From NCBI RefSeq assembly GCF_000189275.1, contig NZ_AEVT01000059.1, positions 1-64,000 on the forward strand: a DNA stretch of 64,000 nt. The letters are read 5' to 3'. This DNA is from Vibrio sinaloensis DSM 21326 (GTDB lineage Bacteria > Pseudomonadota > Gammaproteobacteria > Enterobacterales > Vibrionaceae). How positions within the stretch are numbered: position 1 is the stretch's first letter; each line of letters begins with the position of its first letter. The notes beneath the pieces were generated by a model. It worked only from the letters and a program-made list of their open reading frames with translations. It was not told the origin of the DNA and searched no databases. Of the stretch, positions 27,945-38,090 are shown piece after piece. The position numbers and the translations under genes are program-made.

Positions 27945-30236
27945 ATGGCGACAACGACTCATATACTTGGCTACCCCCGTATCGGCGAAAAACGTGAACT
28001 AAAATTTGCGCTCGAGAAATACTGGCGCGGAGAAATCAATCAAGCTGAACTGAAAGCGGTGGGGGCAGATCTACGAAGCAAAAACTGGGCTTTGCAAGCG
28101 GAAGCGGGACTAGACTTGGTGACTGCCGGCGATTTTGCTTGGTACGATCATGTACTGACGACAACGTTACTGCTTGGTCACGTGCCAAAGCGTCATCGCA
28201 GTGGCTTCCCTGACTTGGATACTTTGTTCAAGGTCGGCCGAGGTCAGTCACAAGCAGGCTGCGATTGTCATGGTAGTGCGGCGTCAGACATGACCAAATG
28301 GTTTAACACTAACTACCATTATATTGTGCCTGAATTCAGTCAAGACGATGTATTTGAAGTCAGTTGGCCACAACTGTTTGACGAAGTGAACGACGCGATT
28401 AAAGCGGGTCATAAGGTTAAGCCCGTGTTGCTTGGACCATTAAGTTACCTTTACCTAGGGAAGGAGGTGCAAGAGGGTTTTGATCGTTTAACTTTGTTGC
28501 CTCGTTTGCTCACAGCTTATCAAGCCATCTTGGCTAAGTTAGCCAAACTGGGTGTAGAGTGGGTACAAATTGATGAGCCAATCCTGTCGCTTGAACTTGA
28601 ACAGCCTTGGCAAGATGCCTTTAAGCTTGCTTACCAAGTGATCCGCTGTGACGTTAAAGTGTTGCTGACCACCTACTTTGATTCGGTTGTAGATACATTA
28701 GACAAGATCGTTGAGCTTGAGGTGGATGGACTGCATATCGACTTGTCGGCCGCTTCAGAACAGTTGGAACAGGTCACACAGAAGCTGCCACAAGGATGGG
28801 TTCTATCAGTAGGGGTGATTAATGGGCGCAATGTTTGGCGCGCCGATCTGAGTGCTCATCTGGAGCGGCTTCAGCCTGTGAAGGAGAAGTTGGGTGATAA
28901 ACTTTGGGTTGCGAGCTCTTGTTCGTTGCTGCATAGCCCGGTTGATCTCGAACTGGAGCAAGAGCTGAGTGAAGAAGTGCACAGTTGGTTTGCGTTTGCC
29001 AAACAGAAGGTGTCTGAAGTCGCGTTATTGGGTAGAGCATTAGATGGCGATCAACAAGCGATACTAGCCTGCGATACTTACAGTTTGCCAATTCAACAGC
29101 GTAAAACGGCCACTCATGTCAATAAACCTCATGTTCAAGATCGGGTTAAGCGCATTACGCCATCACTTGGCGAGCGCAGTGCTCCTTATAACGAACGAGC
29201 AGCTCACCAAAGTGAAGTGCTAGGTTTACCGCTTTTCCCGACCACGACAATTGGTTCTTTCCCGCAAACGGGTGAAATCCGTGTTCAACGTAGTGCTTAC
29301 CGAGCAGGGAAGCTGTCTGAAAATGAGTACCAACAAGCTTTAAAGGGCCACATTCAAGATGCGGTTAAACGCCAAGAGGCTCTGGATCTGGATGTTCTCG
29401 TTCATGGCGAAGCGGAACGTAACGACATGGTGGAGTATTTTGCTGAACACTTAGCAGGATTTCAAACCACCAAGTTTGGTTGGGTACAAAGCTACGGCTC
29501 CCGATGCGTAAAACCTGCCATTGTGGTTGCCGACATTGAACGTGAGCAACCTATGACCGTCGAATGGTCAACCTATGCTCAGTCACTGACGGCTAAACAA
29601 ATGAAAGGCATGTTGACTGGCCCGGTGACGATTCTGTGCTGGACATTCCCTCGTGAAGATATCTCTCGTCAGCAAATCGCCCAGCAATTGGCGTTGGTAT
29701 TGCGTGATGAAGTTTCAGACTTACAACAAGCCGGAATCAACATCATTCAAATTGATGAACCAGCGATTCGTGAAGGTCTGCCTCTTAAGAAACGGGAGCA
29801 GGGCACTTACCTAGATTGGGCTGTTGAGGCATTTAAGATTTCTGCGGCAAGTGCAAAACCAGAAACCCAGATCCACACACACATGTGTTATTCAGAGTTC
29901 AACGAGATTATTGACTCAGTGGCGGCGTTGGATGCGGATGTCATCACTATTGAAACGTCACGATCAAACATGGAACTACTGAAGGCATTCGAAGAATTCA
30001 ATTACCCTAATGAAATTGGTCCTGGAGTTTACGATATTCACTCACCGAATATCCCTACGCAAGAATGGATAGAGGGGCTTTTGAACAAAGCGGCAGAGAA
30101 GATCCCTGTGCAACGCCTATGGGTGAACCCAGATTGTGGCTTGAAGACCCGCAACTGGAGCGAAACCGAAGCTTCGTTAGCCAATATGGTTGCTGCAGCG
30201 AAAAAGCTACGTAAAGAGTTTGCAGAGCAAGCTTAG
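27945..30236 (+). CDS. metE: Cobalamin-independent methionine synthase
   Basis: Transfers a methyl group from 5-methyltetrahydropteroyl-triglutamate to homocysteine, the last step of methionine synthesis without B12. At 763 aa it is full length, with two related TIM-barrel halves. The N-terminal [21 protein letters not shown] and the C-terminal [16 protein letters not shown] are typical. Zinc and homocysteine ligands are visible in [10 protein letters not shown] (His and Cys) and in [10 protein letters not shown] (Cys). ATG 27945 follows TAAGGACG. Control by MetR and MetJ is indicated by sites upstream. A hairpin terminator follows. Confidence 0.98.
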   Translation: MATTTHILGYPRIGEKRELKFALEKYWRGEINQAELKAVGADLRSKNWALQAEAGLDLVTAGDFAWYDHVLTTTLLLGHVPKRHRSGFPDLDTLFKVGRGQSQAGCDCHGSAASDMTKWFNTNYHYIVPEFSQDDVFEVSWPQLFDEVNDAIKAGHKVKPVLLGPLSYLYLGKEVQEGFDRLTLLPRLLTAYQAILAKLAKLGVEWVQIDEPILSLELEQPWQDAFKLAYQVIRCDVKVLLTTYFDSVVDTLDKIVELEVDGLHIDLSAASEQLEQVTQKLPQGWVLSVGVINGRNVWRADLSAHLERLQPVKEKLGDKLWVASSCSLLHSPVDLELEQELSEEVHSWFAFAKQKVSEVALLGRALDGDQQAILACDTYSLPIQQRKTATHVNKPHVQDRVKRITPSLGERSAPYNERAAHQSEVLGLPLFPTTTIGSFPQTGEIRVQRSAYRAGKLSENEYQQALKGHIQDAVKRQEALDLDVLVHGEAERNDMVEYFAEHLAGFQTTKFGWVQSYGSRCVKPAIVVADIEREQPMTVEWSTYAQSLTAKQMKGMLTGPVTILCWTFPREDISRQQIAQQLALVLRDEVSDLQQAGINIIQIDEPAIREGLPLKKREQGTYLDWAVEAFKISAASAKPETQIHTHMCYSEFNEIIDSVAALDADVITIETSRSNMELLKAFEEFNYPNEIGPGVYDIHSPNIPTQEWIEGLLNKAAEKIPVQRLWVNPDCGLKTRNWSETEASLANMVAAAKKLRKEFAEQA

Positions 30237-30260
30237 CAAAGGGGAGTTAGTGATCAAAAC

Positions 30261-30284
30261 AATGCCGACCAATGGGTCGGCATT
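30261..30284. terminator. Hairpin between convergent metE and ohr
   Basis: Stem AATGCCGACC/GGTCGGCATT with loop AATG, between two convergent genes. The T-tracts are short and interrupted on both sides (TTCAG on the plus strand, GTTTTG on the minus strand), so termination strength is uncertain. Confidence 0.6.
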
Positions 30285-30296
30285 TCAGATCAAAGC

Positions 30297-30719
30297 TTAG
30301 ATCGCTTCACCGTTTACCGTTACTTGAACATCGATGTTGCCACGAACTGCGTTTGAGTATGGGCAAACTTGATGCGCGATTTTAGTCAGCTCCAGCGCTT
30401 GCTCTTGAGGCAGTTCAAGTTCAGCCGCAAGACTCACTGTTAGAGCAAAGCCACCGTTCTCATTTGGGCCAATGCCCACTTCTGCCGTTACAGGTGCGTT
30501 TTTAAGAGCGACTTTTGCTTCACGAGCAACGTGCAGGATCGCGTTAGAAAAACACGCAGAATAACCCGCGGCAAACAACTGTTCTGGATTGGTTGCAGCG
30601 CCACTGCCACCCATTTCTTTCGGGTAAGACAGTTCAAGTTCGAGAAGACCATCATCCGTTTTCACTTGACCGTTACGACCAGCAAGAGCAGTAGCTTGAG
30701 TTTTGTATAGGGTTGTCAT
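30297..30719 (-). CDS. ohr: Organic hydroperoxide resistance protein Ohr
   Basis: An OsmC/Ohr-fold thiol peroxidase of 140 aa that reduces organic hydroperoxides with a lipoyl or dithiol reductant. Both redox cysteines are present in their contexts: GYSACFSNAI (about residue 60) and HQVCPYSNAV (about 124). The N-terminal YKTQATALAGRNGQ is typical of Ohr rather than OsmC. It is divergent from the MarR-type regulator gene. That arrangement is the standard ohr-ohrR pair. Confidence 0.96.
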   Translation of the reverse strand: MTTLYKTQATALAGRNGQVKTDDGLLELELSYPKEMGGSGAATNPEQLFAAGYSACFSNAILHVAREAKVALKNAPVTAEVGIGPNENGGFALTVSLAAELELPQEQALELTKIAHQVCPYSNAVRGNIDVQVTVNGEAI

Positions 30720-30750
30720 AGGGCGTTTCCTTATTGATTTAAGTTGTGTA

Positions 30751-30813
30751 CAATTTAATTGCTTGCAATCTTATGTCGAAATAGAATCTAAATGCAACTA
30801 TATTGTGCGCAAT
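30751..30813. promoter_or_regulatory. Candidate OhrR operators in the ohr/ohrR divergent region
   Basis: The 114-base divergent promoter contains CAATTTAATTG (30751-30761), a perfect 5+1+5 inverted repeat, and ATTGTGCGCAAT (30802-30813), an inverted repeat with one mismatched pair. OhrR proteins bind AT-rich palindromes of this kind. One site lies near each gene, suggesting control of both. Assignment is inference. Confidence 0.5.
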
Positions 30814-30833
30814 TTATTTTTAAAGGAAAGACT

Positions 30834-31292
30834 ATGAGTCAGTGTCAAACACAATCAGATTTAACAGACGACGAAAAGTTATTGTTGGATAATCAAGTCT
30901 GTTTTCCTTTGTACAGTGCGGCAAACGCGGTCATTCGCGCCTACCGTCCTCTGCTCGACAAACTCGATCTGACCTATTCGCAGTACTTAGTGATGATGGT
31001 GCTGTGGGAACAAGACGGCGCGAGCGTTAAGGATGTTGGCTCTCGTTTACACCTAGATTCAGGTACTTTGACGCCACTGCTTAAACGCCTTGAAGCAAAA
31101 GGCATTGTGGTAAGAAGTCGGAGTGAATCAGATGAAAGGGTTCGAGTACTGAAATTAACGCAGCAAGGTCGAGAGCTTAGACAGGTCGCTAAGTCGGTTC
31201 CCAATGCGATGCGATGCAAACTTGATCTTGAATTGGATGAGTTGCTGACCCTGAAGCAATTATGCGAGAAAGTACTCGATACGTTGAAGTAG
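30834..31292 (+). CDS. ohrR: OhrR, MarR-type organic peroxide sensor
   Basis: A MarR-family repressor of 152 aa with a winged helix (about 50-115; LGSRLHLDSGTLTPLLKRLEAKG-like, with D-R wing residues SESDERVRVLKLTQQG). The reactive cysteine expected in OhrR lies in the LDNQVCFPLYSA segment near residue 22, with the downstream Tyr residues typical of the sensing pocket. ATG 30834 follows AAAGGAAAG; an upstream in-frame ATG at 30792 lies inside the promoter. Oxidation of the Cys would release ohr. Confidence 0.93.
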   Translation: MSQCQTQSDLTDDEKLLLDNQVCFPLYSAANAVIRAYRPLLDKLDLTYSQYLVMMVLWEQDGASVKDVGSRLHLDSGTLTPLLKRLEAKGIVVRSRSESDERVRVLKLTQQGRELRQVAKSVPNAMRCKLDLELDELLTLKQLCEKVLDTLK

Positions 31293-31339
31293 GCACGTCG
31301 GCCACTCCGATTGAATCAAAATGAGTGGCCCACATTCGG

Positions 31340-32026
31340 CTAGACGCGATTATCTCCACTGCTAAAGGCTATGGTTTGACTTATTTCAGTCAGGCTACGT
31401 CCACTTTCTTGTTGCCAATGACTAAAGGCAGCGTTGGTGGCACTCAGCGAGCGTTTGGTGTCTTTTCCGCCTTCAATAATTTTATAGCTGCGTAGATAGG
31501 CTTCGACGTCACCAGACAGAATGAAGGTATCCACACCCATTTGACGTAGGCTGTATGGGCCGGTGTTGCCTCCTAAACGTTGGCCGTGTTTTTTCAGATA
31601 AAGCCACAACCCTGTGATGTCATCACTCGGCCAGTTGGCGATCATTTCTCCAAAGCTACCGTGTTGCAAAGACGCTTCGTAAATCATTTGCGCGTTGGCT
31701 TGAATGGATTTCACTTTCGCGTGGTGGCGTATAATGCGTTTGTCTTGCGCTTTTATATCCCATTGCTCGTCAGAGATCATCAGCAGAGGCTCTATCTTAA
31801 AGCCGAAAAACAACGCTTCGAAGTTGGGCCATTTATTGCGCACTACCTGCCAAGAAATACCACTTTGAAACACCTTCATGCTGAATGCGGATAACCAACG
31901 GTCATTTGGAATAGCGGCGATGTCTTGCGCTGATAATGGTCGTGAAAGTAGCGCTTCTAGGCCCGCTTCTCCGCCTTTGCGTTCGGCGGCTCTCTGGTAA
32001 ATATCGTCAAATTTTTCTAGTGCCAA
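31340..32026 (-). CDS. DNA-3-methyladenine glycosylase I family protein
   Basis: A 228-aa protein of the adenine-glycosylase (Tag-like) helix-hairpin-helix family, which excises alkylated purines in base excision repair. The segments FSMKVFQSGISWQVVRNKW, DKRIIRHHAKVKSIQANAQ and QRLGGNTGPYSLRQMGVDTFILS correspond to conserved parts of the family. The N-terminal zinc-binding Cys of classical E. coli Tag is not evident, so this belongs to a divergent branch and substrate range may differ. It converges on ohrR and is alone in its unit. Confidence 0.82.
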   Translation of the reverse strand: MALEKFDDIYQRAAERKGGEAGLEALLSRPLSAQDIAAIPNDRWLSAFSMKVFQSGISWQVVRNKWPNFEALFFGFKIEPLLMISDEQWDIKAQDKRIIRHHAKVKSIQANAQMIYEASLQHGSFGEMIANWPSDDITGLWLYLKKHGQRLGGNTGPYSLRQMGVDTFILSGDVEAYLRSYKIIEGGKDTKRSLSATNAAFSHWQQESGRSLTEISQTIAFSSGDNRV

Positions 32027-32127
32027 TTGCGTTCTCCTTGGGCAAAGCGGCCGAGTTACTACTCATTACGCTAACGTAACCGGGCATTGGACTCAAGTAG
32101 TCGCTTAGTGCTTTAGAGTCATGAATT

Positions 32128-33012
32128 TTATGCCATCAGCAACGGTTGTTTTCTTAACTGGCAAAGCATAGCGTCAATAAAGGTGCGATTTTTAAGTGAC
32201 TGATGTTTATCACGATAGACGAGGTGTATGGGTTTGGCTGCTTGGTGGGTTTGAGTCGTAATCTCTATCAAACGGCCGCTGCGGATATCTTCATCGACAA
32301 GAATTTTTGGCTGCAAGATAATGCCAGCGCCAGCCAATGCCGCCTGCCGAAGCACTTCGCCGTTGTTGGCCATTAATTTGATGTTGTCGCGGTGACGGTC
32401 TTTGCTGGTGAGGGCTTCAGATGTTTCTCGGTATCTAAACCCTAGGCAGTCATGCTGACCTAAGCTTGATAGGTCTCCGCTCCAAGGCCGGTTAGTTAAG
32501 TAGCTGGGTGAGGCGCAATAGGTCATGTGATAGTGGCCAATAAAGCGAGCGACTAGGCTTGAGTCGTTGAGTTCACCAACGCGAAATATGAAGTCAGCTT
32601 CGATTTCATAGGGATCGATTAAGGTGTTATCTAAATCCAAGTCAATATGGATATTGGGATAATCCATCAAGAACTGGGCGAGGAGCGGAGCGAGTACTTT
32701 GCTACCAAAGGTGACGGGAGCATTGAGTTTGATACGGCCTTGTGGCTTGTTACCTATGTCATGAATGGCACTCTCCATATCACTAATATCCTGCAGAATG
32801 CGTTGGCATTCATGGAGGTAAATATTGCCTGCTTCGGTCAATGTCTGCTTACGTGTTGTTCGATGAATAAGACTGGTACCAAGCTGGATTTCTAGGTGCT
32901 TAATGTGTTTTCCCACCATGGTTGGAGACATCGCAAAGTACTCTGCAGCCTGACGAAAGTTGCCATGCTCAGCAACGAAGCAAAATACTTTCATACTGGT
33001 AATTTTATCCAT
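32128..33012 (-). CDS. LysR-family transcriptional regulator
   Basis: A 294-aa LysR-type regulator with an N-terminal helix-turn-helix (MDKITSMKVFCFVAEHGNFRQAAEYFAMSP-like start, then LGTSLIHRTTRKQTLTEAG) and an effector domain. By sequence it falls in the CrgA/DsdC-like branch common near small oxidoreductase genes. It is divergent from the monooxygenase/oxidoreductase pair at 33109-34381, with a 96-base intergenic region, so it probably controls those genes. The inducer is unknown. Confidence 0.9.
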   Translation of the reverse strand: MDKITSMKVFCFVAEHGNFRQAAEYFAMSPTMVGKHIKHLEIQLGTSLIHRTTRKQTLTEAGNIYLHECQRILQDISDMESAIHDIGNKPQGRIKLNAPVTFGSKVLAPLLAQFLMDYPNIHIDLDLDNTLIDPYEIEADFIFRVGELNDSSLVARFIGHYHMTYCASPSYLTNRPWSGDLSSLGQHDCLGFRYRETSEALTSKDRHRDNIKLMANNGEVLRQAALAGAGIILQPKILVDEDIRSGRLIEITTQTHQAAKPIHLVYRDKHQSLKNRTFIDAMLCQLRKQPLLMA

Positions 33013-33023
33013 TGAACACTCTC

Positions 33024-33035
33024 AGTTTATAAACT
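33024..33035. promoter_or_regulatory. 12-base palindrome in LysR divergent promoter
   Basis: AGTTTATAAACT is a perfect palindrome 12 bases upstream of the LysR gene start. A further half-site GTTTAT follows at 33051. It is a candidate regulator site; the protein bound is inferred from position only. Confidence 0.4.
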
Positions 33036-33108
33036 AAAAACTAAAGTGGAGTTTATCAATTTAACGTAACTAATTACATTGCTCATACGATAATAAGAGG
33101 CACACATT

Positions 33109-33402
33109 ATGAGCAAAGCTATTTTTGTCACTGCAGAACTACGAATCAAACCAGACGTTGAAATTGCGCAAGCAAGAGAAAAGATCCGCCAATTTTGTCA
33201 GCAAATGGAGAGTGAACCTGGCTGTCAGCAGGCCACCGCAAGCTATGACCTGGAAGATGATCGCCGTGTGATTTTATGGGAGCGCTATGATGACCAAGCC
33301 GCGATTGAAGCGCACTTCAACATGCCGCACACGCACGACTTTATCGCGTTAAGTATTGTCGATTTAGTTCAGGCGTTTAATAGCCAGATAGAGGAGAAAT
33401 AA
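33109..33402 (+). CDS. Antibiotic-biosynthesis-monooxygenase (ABM) domain protein, 97 aa
   Basis: One ABM ferredoxin-like domain: FVTAELRIKPDVEIAQAREKIRQFC at the start, then the CQQATASYDLEDDRRVILWERYDDQAAIEAHF core and a MPHTHDFI end. Such small dimers act as quinol monooxygenases or in removal of reactive carbonyls, but the substrate cannot be read here. AAGAGG precedes the ATG. The gene is one base from the downstream oxidoreductase, so the two are cotranslated. Confidence 0.85.
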   Translation: MSKAIFVTAELRIKPDVEIAQAREKIRQFCQQMESEPGCQQATASYDLEDDRRVILWERYDDQAAIEAHFNMPHTHDFIALSIVDLVQAFNSQIEEK

Positions 33403-33403
33403 T

Positions 33404-34381
33404 ATGCGTTGGGGCATTCTAGGAACCAGTTTCATCTCAGGTGTGATGGCAGATGCGATCAATCATGACGAGGCGAGTACGTTACAAGCGGTAGCAGGAC
33501 GCAATCAGGAGACCTTACAACAATTTGTGTCTGATTACGCTCCTCTCACAAGTTACACGTCGATGGAAGAATTGATTCAGGACCCAGACGTTGATGTTGT
33601 CTATATCGCATTGCCAAATCACCTTCATCACGATTTTGTCATCAAGGCGGCTGAACAAGGCAAGGCAATTTTGTGCGAAAAGTCGTTGTCGGTCGATATG
33701 GAAAAGTCACACGCTGCGATTGAAGCTGTTCGCCAGCACAACGTCTTTTTTGCTGAAGGGTTGATGTACTTAAATCATCCTTTAATCCAGTCACTGCTTG
33801 ATACCCTTGAGCAAGGTACCATTGGTGAGATTCGTTCAGTTCAAGCTTCATACGTTGCGGCAATCAGCCAGTTTGTCAATCCAGACAGTAAAGGCGCGCT
33901 GTATAATTTAGGGTGTTACCCTGTTTCTCTGATGCATTTGTTGCTCCAACATCAATACGGCGATCAAGTGTTTAACGATTATCAAATCGAAGCGATTGGA
34001 CGTCGTGGAGACGATGGCAACATCTGCGAAACCAGTGCGATGATTCGTTTCAACCCTAAGCTCACCGCGCAGCTGCATACCGCGGAAGATTATGGCCTAA
34101 GCCACAGCTTTAAGATCCTTGGCAGCAAGGGGAGTATTCAGCTTGAGACGAACCCTTGGTTGCCTTCAAGTGAAAACAGCTTGAGTGTTGAGGTATATGA
34201 GACATCTAAGCAGGTCATCGATGTGCCAGCAAAGGGTGATGGTTTCTACTATCAAGTTCGTCAGATTCGTCAAGCGATTGAATCAGGGCAAAAGCAGCTC
34301 AGTCGACCAAGTGCGACAGCGCAAGACTCGTTAGCCATTATGCGTTTATTGACGCAGTGGGAGCAGGCTGCTGGTCAGTAA
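33404..34381 (+). CDS. Gfo/Idh/MocA-family oxidoreductase, 325 aa
   Basis: An NAD(P)-dependent dehydrogenase with an N-terminal Rossmann fold (MRWGILGTSFISG) and the family motif CEKSLS in place of the usual EKP, around residue 95. The C-terminal substrate domain contains YNLGCYPVSLMHLLL, equivalent to the GG.HxxD region, with Cys and Pro where His/Asp often occur. Substrates of the family are sugars, inositols and related polyols; this one is unknown. It follows the ABM gene in a two-gene operon facing the LysR regulator and ends at a strong terminator. Confidence 0.88.
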   Translation: MRWGILGTSFISGVMADAINHDEASTLQAVAGRNQETLQQFVSDYAPLTSYTSMEELIQDPDVDVVYIALPNHLHHDFVIKAAEQGKAILCEKSLSVDMEKSHAAIEAVRQHNVFFAEGLMYLNHPLIQSLLDTLEQGTIGEIRSVQASYVAAISQFVNPDSKGALYNLGCYPVSLMHLLLQHQYGDQVFNDYQIEAIGRRGDDGNICETSAMIRFNPKLTAQLHTAEDYGLSHSFKILGSKGSIQLETNPWLPSSENSLSVEVYETSKQVIDVPAKGDGFYYQVRQIRQAIESGQKQLSRPSATAQDSLAIMRLLTQWEQAAGQ

Positions 34382-34402
34382 CCGCTTTGTCGGAAAATGA
34401 AA

Positions 34403-34428
34403 AAAGCCAGAGTTCTCACTCTGGCTTT
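34403..34428. terminator. Bidirectional terminator between oxidoreductase gene and torA
   Basis: Stem AAAGCCAGAGT/ACTCTGGCTTT with loop TCTC. A-tracts lie on the left and T-tracts on the right, so both convergent units can end here. Confidence 0.85.
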
Positions 34429-34458
34429 GGTTTTCTACATCGAAGTTAATGCTCGCAT

Positions 34459-36912
34459 TTAGCCGTTTTTCGGTGGGTTAAACGCGGTCAATTCAGGTGC
34501 GACACCTGTGTACTTCTCGATACGTACAAGGGATGAGTTTGCAGCACAACCATTGGCTAAGCGAGAAGATGGGATATCAAGCGTCAGCACATTCGCGCCG
34601 CCGTTTTTACATAGCCCTGTTTCTTTGTCTAAGTCAGGCCAGCCACCTTCATGCACACAGACTGAGCGGGGTTTAATTGCATCAGTGACCAGTGCACCAA
34701 CCAAAACTTGACCGCGTTTGTTGTAAGCGCGTACTAGGTCGCCAGTCTTAATCCCGCGAACTTTAGCATCGTTGGGATGAATCCAGATTGGCTCACGATC
34801 AGCAATCGCATACTCTTCGCGAATCTTAGCGTAGTTGAACTGGCTATGTAGGCGATGCGCGGCATGTGACGTCATCAACTGCAGTTCATCCACCTGGGCA
34901 TTTCCTGTGTACTCCGTTGGCTCTAGCCAAGTTGGGTGAGCAGGGCAGTCTTGTAACTTAAAGCCTTCGATGGTCTTAGAGAAAATTTCAATCTTACCAC
35001 TCGGAGTGCCAAGCGGGTTCATCACCGGATCTTTACGATAGTCGGCGTAGCGAACGAACTTGGCATTGCTTTCGTTCCACTTCATTTCGATTAACTGGTT
35101 GTCTTCCCAGAATTTACTGAAGTTGGGCATCGCGACTCGTGCTGCTCGGCCACCTTGTTGAGCGGCTTTGTAGAACTGGTACAGCCATTCCATTTCAGTT
35201 TTGCCTTCGGTATAAGCATTGCGCCCACCCGGAGCCAACAATTCAGCCATGTCAGCAAATACGTCGAAGTCATTACGTGCTTCTCCTTGTGGTTCAACAA
35301 CTTGCTTCATAGGAACCAAATGTTGGTTACTGTAGTCACCTGTCATGGTTAAATCGTTACGCTCAAACGAGGTGGTAATTGGCAGCACCACGTCAGCGTG
35401 TTTAGCGGCAGCTGTCCAGTAGATCTCTGAGATCACAACCAGCTCAGGCTTTTGCCACGCTTTGATCAGGCGATTGGTATCTTGGTGATGGGTGAAGTTA
35501 CCGCCACCAGCCCACCAGATCATCTTGATGTCTGGGAACACGCGATCATGGCCGTTGTGTTGGTAGGTTTTGCCTGGGTTTTCCAAGGCTTCAACGATGC
35601 GCGCGACAGGGAACGAGTTGAGGACTTTAGAAGACGCCGACCAACCACGCTCATCGCTTCCTGCCGTTGCACCCAAAGACGCCGACATCGCGGGCAATAC
35701 ACCCGCATCACGGGATGGGTTACCACCGTTGGAGTAGTGATAAGAGAATCCAAAGCCGCCGCCTGGTAGACCAATTTGGCCGAGCATTGCAGCCAAGGTC
35801 ACTAGCATCCAGTGGCGCTGCTCGCCATATTGCTGACGTTGAATGCCCCAGCCAGCCATAAGTATGGTTCGGTTGCTGCTGAAAATTTCCGCAAGCATTT
35901 CAAGTTGCTTGGCCGAAACACCACAGATTTTCTCTGCCCACTGAACCGTTTTCTCTACGCCATCTTCTTTACCCATGAGGTAAGCTTCGAATCGGTCATA
36001 GCCAGCGGTGTACTTGTCGAGGAACGCCTTATCGTGGAGGCCTTTCTTCACCAAGCTATGCGCGATACCTAACATCATGGCAACGTCGGTCATTGGGTGC
36101 GGTGCAACCCATTGAACGTTGTCACCAAAGAACTCAATTGTCTCTGAGCGCATTGGGTCAATCGCAATGACGGTTTTGCCCGATTTTTTTAGCTGGTGGA
36201 AGAATTCCAGCCCCGAGCCATCGGTTGAACTCCAGGAGATTTTAAGCGTGTTCATTGGGTTTAGACCCCAAAGAACCACGACATCACTGTGCTCAAGAAC
36301 CATAGGGTGTGTGGTTTGCTGCTCGTAAACTTCAATTGAGCCGACTACGTGCGGCATGATGACCTGCGCCGCACCGGTTGAGTAGTCACCAGTATGGCCA
36401 GAGTAGCCACCAGCCATACCCATGTAACGCTGTAGTAAAGTTTGCGCCTTGTGCAGTACGCCGCTCGAACGCCAACCGTAAGAGCCTGCGAATACCGCAT
36501 CTGGCGTGTTGTTTTGACGAATGCGCATGTGTTGCTCGTGGATCAGCTTATACGCATCATCCCAAGAGACACGAACAAACTCATCATCTCCGCGAACTCC
36601 CTGTGGTGCTGATGGGTTGGCTAAAAAGCCTTTACGCACCATAGGATATTTCACACGCGCTTTGGTATGAACTTGATCAGGACCTGTTGTTTGCAAGCTG
36701 TTCACTACGGTTTGCGCGATGGCATTGGTCGTTGATACCAACTTGCCATCTTTCACTTCACATAGCATCGGTCCCATACGGCCAGCCGTGAGTACGCCTT
36801 TACCACGTTGATGGCTTGCTGCGAGTGACATTGGTGATAGCGACGAGATCGCCATCGCACCTGCTGCCATGCCTGTGCCTTTTAAGAATCCGCGACGGGT
36901 AATGTTTGTCAT
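34459..36912 (-). CDS. torA: Periplasmic trimethylamine-N-oxide reductase TorA
   Basis: A molybdenum bis-MGD enzyme of the DMSO-reductase family that reduces TMAO to trimethylamine in anaerobic respiration. The 817-aa protein starts with a Tat signal ([17 protein letters not shown]). The segment [16 protein letters not shown] holds the serine expected to ligate molybdenum; [32 protein letters not shown] and [23 protein letters not shown] also match. The ATG at 36912 with AGGATA upstream puts the twin-arginine motif at residue 5; an in-frame start at 36942 overlaps torC. It sits 16 bases after torC. No torD chaperone gene is adjacent. Confidence 0.95.
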   Translation of the reverse strand: MTNITRRGFLKGTGMAAGAMAISSLSPMSLAASHQRGKGVLTAGRMGPMLCEVKDGKLVSTTNAIAQTVVNSLQTTGPDQVHTKARVKYPMVRKGFLANPSAPQGVRGDDEFVRVSWDDAYKLIHEQHMRIRQNNTPDAVFAGSYGWRSSGVLHKAQTLLQRYMGMAGGYSGHTGDYSTGAAQVIMPHVVGSIEVYEQQTTHPMVLEHSDVVVLWGLNPMNTLKISWSSTDGSGLEFFHQLKKSGKTVIAIDPMRSETIEFFGDNVQWVAPHPMTDVAMMLGIAHSLVKKGLHDKAFLDKYTAGYDRFEAYLMGKEDGVEKTVQWAEKICGVSAKQLEMLAEIFSSNRTILMAGWGIQRQQYGEQRHWMLVTLAAMLGQIGLPGGGFGFSYHYSNGGNPSRDAGVLPAMSASLGATAGSDERGWSASSKVLNSFPVARIVEALENPGKTYQHNGHDRVFPDIKMIWWAGGGNFTHHQDTNRLIKAWQKPELVVISEIYWTAAAKHADVVLPITTSFERNDLTMTGDYSNQHLVPMKQVVEPQGEARNDFDVFADMAELLAPGGRNAYTEGKTEMEWLYQFYKAAQQGGRAARVAMPNFSKFWEDNQLIEMKWNESNAKFVRYADYRKDPVMNPLGTPSGKIEIFSKTIEGFKLQDCPAHPTWLEPTEYTGNAQVDELQLMTSHAAHRLHSQFNYAKIREEYAIADREPIWIHPNDAKVRGIKTGDLVRAYNKRGQVLVGALVTDAIKPRSVCVHEGGWPDLDKETGLCKNGGANVLTLDIPSSRLANGCAANSSLVRIEKYTGVAPELTAFNPPKNG

Positions 36913-36928
36913 TTTTATTATCCTCTTC

Positions 36929-38023
36929 TTAGTGGCCAACAACGTCTTTAGCGTGGTTTTGGAAGTACTTAGTTAACAGCTCCAAGTTTTCTGGCGAGAT
37001 GTCTGTACGCGCACCCATACCTTTAGCAACTGGGCCCCATGCGTTAACCGTGAAGTGTTCACCCGGAATTTTAGAGTGACACGTAGAGCAGTAAACGTTG
37101 TCTAGCTGTTCCGCGTAAGTCCAAACCGGTTCTAGGCTATCCACAACAGGAGAGTTGATTTCGCCAGTCAGTGTTACTGAGCGCCAATCATTCCCGTAAG
37201 CATCTGTTTGGTAGTCGCCAGTCTCCAATGCGTCTTGCCCTGCTTGAGTCAGCTTGGCAACGATTGCACGCTGACCTTCACCCATGTAAAGCACTTGCTC
37301 TGCGCCTTTCATCTGGTAAGCATTCAGCTCAACGGTGCGCTTATCACCCTCTGCCTCTAGCACTTTAAGTGTTGCAGTCGGGCTGATGTGGCCAAAATCA
37401 CCGATGGCGATGTCCATAACTGGGTAGACAACATCCGCATCAGCTTTGGTATGTTGAGTGAAGGCCATTAAGGTATCGAAGGCTTTGCTATCAAGCTCAG
37501 CTTTTGGCGCGAAGTGAGCCATACCTTTGTGACAGTCGATACAAGTTTGGTCGTTGGCTTTCGCGTAAGCGTGCATTTTTGCCGCGTCACGAGACTGTTC
37601 ATACTGCTCCATCGCGCCAAAATCGTGGCAAGAGCGACAGGTGGCGGAATCATTTTGACGGAATTGGTCCCAAACGGTTTCCGCCATCTCTTTACGATGC
37701 GATTCATACAGCTCTGGAGTCTCGATTTTTCCAGAGACAAACTCGTGATAGATATCCTTGCTGGCACGTACTTTTGTGATCAGGTAATCGACCGGATCGG
37801 ATGAGATATGGCAGTCCGCGCACTCTGCACGAATACCTTTGGCGTTACTGAAGTGGACCGAACCCTGGTACTCCTCGTAAGGTGCCTTCATTGAGTGACA
37901 AGATACACAGAATTCGGTACTGGAGGTGTAGTGCATCACTGCGGCTGTTCCACCTAAGGTAACCCAACCAATACCGACACCAACTGCGGCGATAAGCAAA
38001 AGATAACGCTTCTTTATTGACAT
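36929..38023 (-). CDS. torC: Pentaheme c-type cytochrome TorC
   Basis: A membrane-anchored NapC/NirT-type quinol dehydrogenase that passes electrons to TorA. An N-terminal anchor (about 5-27) is followed by four NapC-like heme motifs (CVSCH, CADCH, CRSCH, CIDCH) and a C-terminal domain with a fifth (CSTCH), the layout of TorC. At 364 aa it is slightly shorter than E. coli TorC. ATG 38023 gives the correct anchor; a start at 38065 would add an improbable FVCFCKELL leader. It is first in torCA, downstream of FNR- and NarP-like sites. The C-terminal domain binds immature TorA in E. coli. Confidence 0.93.
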   Translation of the reverse strand: MSIKKRYLLLIAAVGVGIGWVTLGGTAAVMHYTSSTEFCVSCHSMKAPYEEYQGSVHFSNAKGIRAECADCHISSDPVDYLITKVRASKDIYHEFVSGKIETPELYESHRKEMAETVWDQFRQNDSATCRSCHDFGAMEQYEQSRDAAKMHAYAKANDQTCIDCHKGMAHFAPKAELDSKAFDTLMAFTQHTKADADVVYPVMDIAIGDFGHISPTATLKVLEAEGDKRTVELNAYQMKGAEQVLYMGEGQRAIVAKLTQAGQDALETGDYQTDAYGNDWRSVTLTGEINSPVVDSLEPVWTYAEQLDNVYCSTCHSKIPGEHFTVNAWGPVAKGMGARTDISPENLELLTKYFQNHAKDVVGH

Positions 38024-38067
38024 AGTTTGTAATAACTCTTTACAAAAACACACGAATTGGCGCAACT

Positions 38068-38083
38068 TACTCCTTTAGGGGTA
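38068..38083. promoter_or_regulatory. NarP/NarL-type 7-2-7 site upstream of torC
   Basis: TACTCCTTTAGGGGTA consists of two heptamers matching TACYYMT (TACTCCT and, on the other strand, TACCCCT) as an inverted pair with two bases between. This is the preferred arrangement for NarP and NarL. It lies about 20 bases downstream of the FNR-like site, where it would overlap the promoter. Confidence 0.65.
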
Positions 38084-38090
38084 GTAGTAA

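Noticed and set aside
27806..27997. 63-codon open frame between metR and metE, possible leader peptide
   Set aside because: It has no ribosome site, overlaps the metE start in another frame and has no run of Met codons.
31300..31330. GGCCACTC/GAGTGGCC hairpin after ohrR
   Set aside because: The loop is 15 bases and there is no T-tract, so it cannot be called a terminator with confidence.
37595..37604. CTGTTCATAC, similar to an E. coli Tor box
   Set aside because: It lies inside the torC coding region, is a single copy, and is far from the promoter, so chance is likelier.
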